Shown here one piece after another: positions 5,480 to 7,865 of a stretch of 7,865 nucleotides of DNA. Made by a program: the position numbers and the translations under genes. The stretch comes from Nostocoides sp. (GTDB taxonomy: Bacteria; Actinomycetota; Actinomycetes; Actinomycetales; Dermatophilaceae), in assembly GCA_016702415.1 (NCBI GenBank), contig JADJEA010000018.1, forward strand, positions 1 to 7,865, given 5' to 3'. The notes beneath the pieces were generated by a model. The model was given only the letters and a program-made list of their open reading frames with translations. It was not told where the DNA came from and did no database searches. Position 1 is the stretch's first letter. Each line of letters opens with the position of its first letter.

Positions 5480-5863
5480 TCACTTGCCTTTCGGGGTGTC
5501 GAGGATTTCGCCGGTGGTCGGGTCGACGCCGGCGGGTGCGGGGACTTCGCGCAGGAACCCGAACGCCATTTGGCGCGGGTCGTTGCGGTGGAGGTGGCCG
5601 TCCTCGTCGGTGAAGTAGATCGACGCGGTCCGGTCATACTCCGGCAATTTGAGGTTGATGGAGTCCTTGACGACCATGGTTCGGCCGTCGCCTTGCTTCA
5701 TGGGCTCCACCACGATGGTCAGGGCGATGCTGCCCTTCTTGCCGGTGTCGTTGACGCGGCGGACCAGCTCGGCGAGTCCGTCGCTGAGTTCGGCGACGGT
5801 GCGGCCGTCCGCCTGGCCGGCGAGCCACGCGAGGAAGTCTTGCGGCTCAATGCTATTGGTCAT
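5480..5863 (-). CDS. conserved actinophage protein of unknown function
   Basis: This intact 127-residue protein starts MTNSIEPQDFLAWLAGQ and ends in DPTTGEILDTPKGK. The N-terminal third (about 8-40) is helical and acidic (FLAWLAGQADGRTVAELSDG). The middle has alternating hydrophobic residues suggesting beta strands (GSIALTIVVEP, TMVVKDSINLKLPE, ASIYFTD). I recall similar proteins next to DUF2303 genes in actinophages, which fits the neighbour here, but no function is known to me. The ATG at 5863 overlaps the previous stop (ATGA), with AAAGGGAA about 10 bases upstream. The DUF2303 gene starts three bases after its stop. Co-transcription and a shared role are likely but unproved. Confidence 0.82.
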   Translation of the reverse strand: MTNSIEPQDFLAWLAGQADGRTVAELSDGLAELVRRVNDTGKKGSIALTIVVEPMKQGDGRTMVVKDSINLKLPEYDRTASIYFTDEDGHLHRNDPRQMAFGFLREVPAPAGVDPTTGEILDTPKGK

Positions 5864-6498
5864 GCGGTTTCCCTTTCGGTGGGTGTGGGTTCGACCCCGG
5901 TCGGGATCTCGTTGGGGTCGTCGATGTCGTCCCACGCGAGCGGGGGCGCCCACCCTTTGCGGTGGGCGTCGTTGCGGGCGCGGACGCTGGGCCCGGGTGT
6001 CATGTGCAGCCGGTCGTATGCCGCGACGATGCCGCGGTGGAGTTGTGCGCCGACCCGGTTTTGCGCGCCCCGCTGCACGCAGGCGAGGGTCACGAAGTGG
6101 AGTCCGGTCTCGTCGGCGACTCTGGTCATGGGCCACCCGATGGCGGCGAGGGCCTGGAGGCGGCGGTGGCGCCGATTCGGGGTCCAGGCAGTGGTGGCGG
6201 TGGCGATGTCGGCGCTGAGGAGTGCGCGGGCGTTGTGTCGTGCCATGACTCCTCGGCCTTGGCGTGACCTGGTGGCGAGATGCTGCACGGCTTCGACGGT
6301 GAGCCCGGCCGCGGACGCGATCCAGGCGGGGGAGTAGCCGGCGGTTAGCCAGTCGTCGAGTCTCTGCCACGCCGCGTCGAGGGGACGGGGGTGATGCGTC
6401 CGGCGCGGTGGAGCTTGCCGAGGCGGCGGCGTAGCGCGAGGCAGGGCTCGCACGTGCAGCTGGTCCAGGTGCTTGGCGCGCTTGGTGCAGCCGCTCAC
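5860..6498 (-). CDS. DNA-binding protein with two helix-turn-helix segments
   Basis: This 212-residue frame contains two HTH-like segments: about 40-75 (AWQRLDDWLTAGYSPAWIA, then SAAGLTVEAVQHLA) and about 108-145 (HRRLQALAAIGWPMTRVAD, then ETGLHFVTL). A conserved-looking tail follows (MTPGPS.RARNDAHRKGWAPPLAWDD, about 166-190). I recall this tail from actinophage HTH proteins. It is probably a transcription regulator. The GTG at 6498 is preceded by AGGTGG six bases upstream and overlaps a TGA. The stop overlaps the next ATG (ATGA, 5860-5863). Between about 6459 and 6382 the stronger coding signal is in another frame, reading CTCEPCLALRRRLGKLHRAG, which with VSGCTKRAKHLDQ would form an N-terminal zinc knuckle. 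Two compensating indels would explain this. Confidence 0.75.
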   Translation of the reverse strand: MSGCTKRAKHLDQLHVRALPRATPPPRQAPPRRTHHPRPLDAAWQRLDDWLTAGYSPAWIASAAGLTVEAVQHLATRSRQGRGVMARHNARALLSADIATATTAWTPNRRHRRLQALAAIGWPMTRVADETGLHFVTLACVQRGAQNRVGAQLHRGIVAAYDRLHMTPGPSVRARNDAHRKGWAPPLAWDDIDDPNEIPTGVEPTPTERETA

Positions 6499-6934
6499 GG
6501 GGTGCCACCTGACTCGGCCGCCGCTTCCCGGACGCTTTGCCGGACGGGATGCCGAGCCGCCTCCGGAGGCTGTAGGCGGAGTCCGCGGTGATCCCGAGCC
6601 GCGCACCGATCTCACGGTCGGTCGCGCCCTTGCCGGCGAGGTCGCGGACCTGTTGCTGGACGCGCGGGTCGTCGCGTGGGCGGGTCCGCTCGGGTCGGCG
6701 CAACCGTGAGCGTTGGTCTGCGGTGAGGCCGCCCCATATCCCCCACCGTGTGCCCGGGGCGTCCTCCCGGGCGAGTGCGTACGCGAGGCACTCGGCGGTG
6801 ACGGGGCATGCCTCGCACACTTCGATCGCGGCGCGGGCCTCTGGGTCGTCGCTGCTGGTGGCGGTGGGGTGCCACGTGTCGGGCGCGAGCTCGGGGTGGT
6901 CGCGGCAGGCGGCCTGCTCGTGCCAGGTGGTCAT
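6495..6934 (-). CDS. WhiB-family Fe-S regulator with C-terminal helix-turn-helix; 3' end frameshifted
   Basis: The first 70 residues are a typical WhiB domain: C10, C40, C43 and C49 (C-x29-C-x2-C-x5-C) to hold a 4Fe-4S cluster, then GIWGG at 65-69. Such proteins bind RNA polymerase sigma factor and control transcription; the mycobacteriophage TM4 WhiB is known to interfere with host WhiB2 and septation. Residues about 85-125 add a helix-turn-helix (KGATDREIGARLGI then RRRLGIPS). The ATG at 6934 overlaps the methyltransferase stop and has GGAGAAG upstream. The frame has no stop after the HTH and runs on, in an unrelated composition, into the gene at 5480-5863 (484 codons open). I infer a lost base between about 6500 and 6560: the -1 frame ends at a TGA (6495-6497) that overlaps the next gene's GTG as GTGA. 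The WhiB call is firm, the 3' end is not. Confidence 0.85.
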
Positions 6935-7692
6935 GACGCGTCTTCTCCGAAGTCGAGGACACCCTGGCTCAGGCGTCGCGCGGCGGCCTCGCAGTAGCGT
7001 TCGTCGAGTTCGACACCGATCGCCTTGCGGCCCGCTTGCTTTGCGGCAACGAGGGTGGTCCCGGACCCGGCGAACGGGTCGAGCACGACCTCACCATCGA
7101 TGGTGTGTTGCGCGGTGAGAGCGCTCATAAGCCATAGAGGCTTCTGGGTCGGGTGGTACCGGGATTGTCCGTTGGCGACAGTGAATCCCGTCACGGTCGG
7201 ACCCTCGTACACATTGGGTATGTAGCCCCCGCCATTCCACGTCCAGCCGGTGGTGCCGTTGACCTGGAAGACGGCCATTTCCACGGCTCGCACGTACAAT
7301 TTCCGAAACGCTGGAGTGGGGTTGGTCTTGCGCCAGTAGATGACGTTGCGGTGGTTCAGGCCAGAGTCGAGGTACGCGGGGAGCGTGAACTCGCTAGTGA
7401 AGGCGATAAGTGAACCGCCCGGCCGCAGAAGACGCGCCGTGTGGGCGAGGAACGGCGCGGGGTTCCATTCGCGGTCCCAGTCCCCGAAGTCGCGCTGGAG
7501 CTTCCGGTGGGTGCCATCTTTGCGCCGCAGCGAGCTGGGCATTGTGCCGTCTCTTCCATTTCGTGAGCTGACGTTGTATGGCGGGTCGGTGATGACGGCG
7601 TCAACGCTGGCAGTTGGAAGGTTGGCGAGCACGTCCAGGCAGTCGCCGTGCCAGAGCGTCACGTGCTCGTCGGAGTAGTAGGGCTCGCTCAT
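6931..7692 (-). CDS. DNA methyltransferase, DPPY type (N6-adenine or N4-cytosine), beta class
   Basis: This 253-residue protein should transfer a methyl group from S-adenosylmethionine to an exocyclic amino group of adenine or cytosine. The catalytic motif TDPPY lies at residues 35-39, GGSLIAF follows, HPTQKP is at about 180-185, and the SAM-binding DPFAGSGTT is at about 205-213, followed by IGVELDERY. Catalytic motif first and SAM motif last is the beta-class order. No target-recognition specificity can be read. The ATG at 7692 is chosen because it overlaps the upstream stop (ATGA) and has GGAGGGG six bases ahead; the open frame extends further upstream, but only through the previous gene's coding sequence. 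The stop overlaps the WhiB start, again as ATGA. No partner restriction enzyme is seen, so an orphan enzyme protecting phage DNA or altering its regulation is most likely. The reading frame is intact. Confidence 0.93.
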   Translation of the reverse strand: MSEPYYSDEHVTLWHGDCLDVLANLPTASVDAVITDPPYNVSSRNGRDGTMPSSLRRKDGTHRKLQRDFGDWDREWNPAPFLAHTARLLRPGGSLIAFTSEFTLPAYLDSGLNHRNVIYWRKTNPTPAFRKLYVRAVEMAVFQVNGTTGWTWNGGGYIPNVYEGPTVTGFTVANGQSRYHPTQKPLWLMSALTAQHTIDGEVVLDPFAGSGTTLVAAKQAGRKAIGVELDERYCEAAARRLSQGVLDFGEDAS

Positions 7693-7865
7693 CGCCGACC
7701 CCTCCGCTCCCAGTCGCAGGACCAGCAATGGCAGCCGCGCGCGAGGCGGCAGTCGCGGCACAGGCGCGGGTTGTCGGTGCGCCCGTCGGGCCAGGTGTGG
7801 GCGTGGAAGCGCAGCCCGGAGAGCAGGTGCACGAGCTGCGGTTGCTTGAGCGCGGTCTCGGGCAG
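7689..7865 (-). CDS. C-terminal part of a Cys-rich small phage protein (runs off the window)
   Basis: An open frame enters at the right edge and gives the last 58 residues before a TGA. The end of the protein is rich in cysteine: visible C36, C39, C45, C47 and C50 in the pattern CRDC...CHCWSC, then a basic tail ERRGRR. This looks like a small zinc-binding fold of the kind common in actinophage genomes, though I do not recognise the family. Its TGA overlaps the methyltransferase ATG as ATGA (7689-7692), and G/C-rich third codon positions support real coding. The start lies outside the window, so length and function are unknown. Confidence 0.65.
   Translation of the reverse strand: MPETALKQPQLVHLLSGLRFHAHTWPDGRTDNPRLCRDCRLARGCHCWSCDWERRGRR

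Noticed and set aside
5570..6337. Long plus-strand open frames (also 602-1231, 3072-3668 and 4592-5155)
   Set aside because: They lie opposite recognisable minus-strand genes and have the Arg/Ala/Val-rich composition typical of antisense frames in high-GC DNA.
5480..6934. A single 484-residue protein open from the WhiB start to the end of the 5480-5863 gene
   Set aside because: The middle is Arg/Pro/His-rich out-of-frame reading of the two-HTH gene, and the last 127 residues have their own start, ribosome-binding site and ATGA junction.

Overview
This window looks like part of a tailed bacteriophage (or prophage) of a high-GC actinobacterium. Four things suggest this: very GC-rich sequence with G/C-ending codons; every supportable gene on the minus strand with 4-base ATGA/GTGA stop/start overlaps; a WhiB-type Fe-S regulator, a family confined to actinobacteria and their phages; and the set of early phage functions present. 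No rRNA, tRNA, insertion sequence or CRISPR array was seen. The host genus cannot be fixed from sequence alone.

Genes are read right to left. At the right end is the tail of a Cys-rich protein (7689-7865), then a beta-class DPPY DNA methyltransferase (6931-7692), a WhiB protein with an added helix-turn-helix (about 6495-6934), a two-HTH regulator (5860-6498), a small conserved phage protein (5480-5863) and a DUF2303 gene cut by one in-frame TGA (4631-5476). A perfect 14-bp hairpin (4594-4624) separates these from two tandem, related replisome-organizer-like proteins (4182-4559 and 3809-4198). Next is the only sizeable intergenic region (3597-3808), with a GGGCA pentamer tract and an iteron-like array. 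It is a candidate replication origin or operator region. Left of it are a zinc-motif protein (3069-3596), small proteins (2931-3087, 2625-2891, 2496-2628), a single-stranded DNA-binding protein (1902-about 2447), an RNA-ligase-like protein with its KxDG nucleophile motif (about 1485-1908), a zinc-ribbon/MerR-like HTH protein (448-about 1486), an HNH endonuclease (21-365) and the first codons of a further gene.

The genes form a replication, regulation and nucleic-acid-maintenance module: SSB and initiator-like proteins for replication, WhiB and HTH proteins for transcription control, a methyltransferase for restriction avoidance, an RNA ligase for RNA repair, and an HNH nuclease where phage packaging genes often begin.

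An important caveat: many genes here are readable only by changing frame once or more. I find clear frame changes in the WhiB end, the two-HTH gene, the 51-residue and 43-residue genes, SSB (about five), the RNA ligase and the MerR-like gene, mostly at or near short homopolymers. Other genes (methyltransferase, 5480-5863, 4182-4559, 3809-4198, 3069-3596, HNH) are clean. Draft-quality consensus errors are the simplest explanation; real decay is the alternative. Coordinates of the broken genes are therefore approximate. Family names come from remembered sequence patterns, not from a search.
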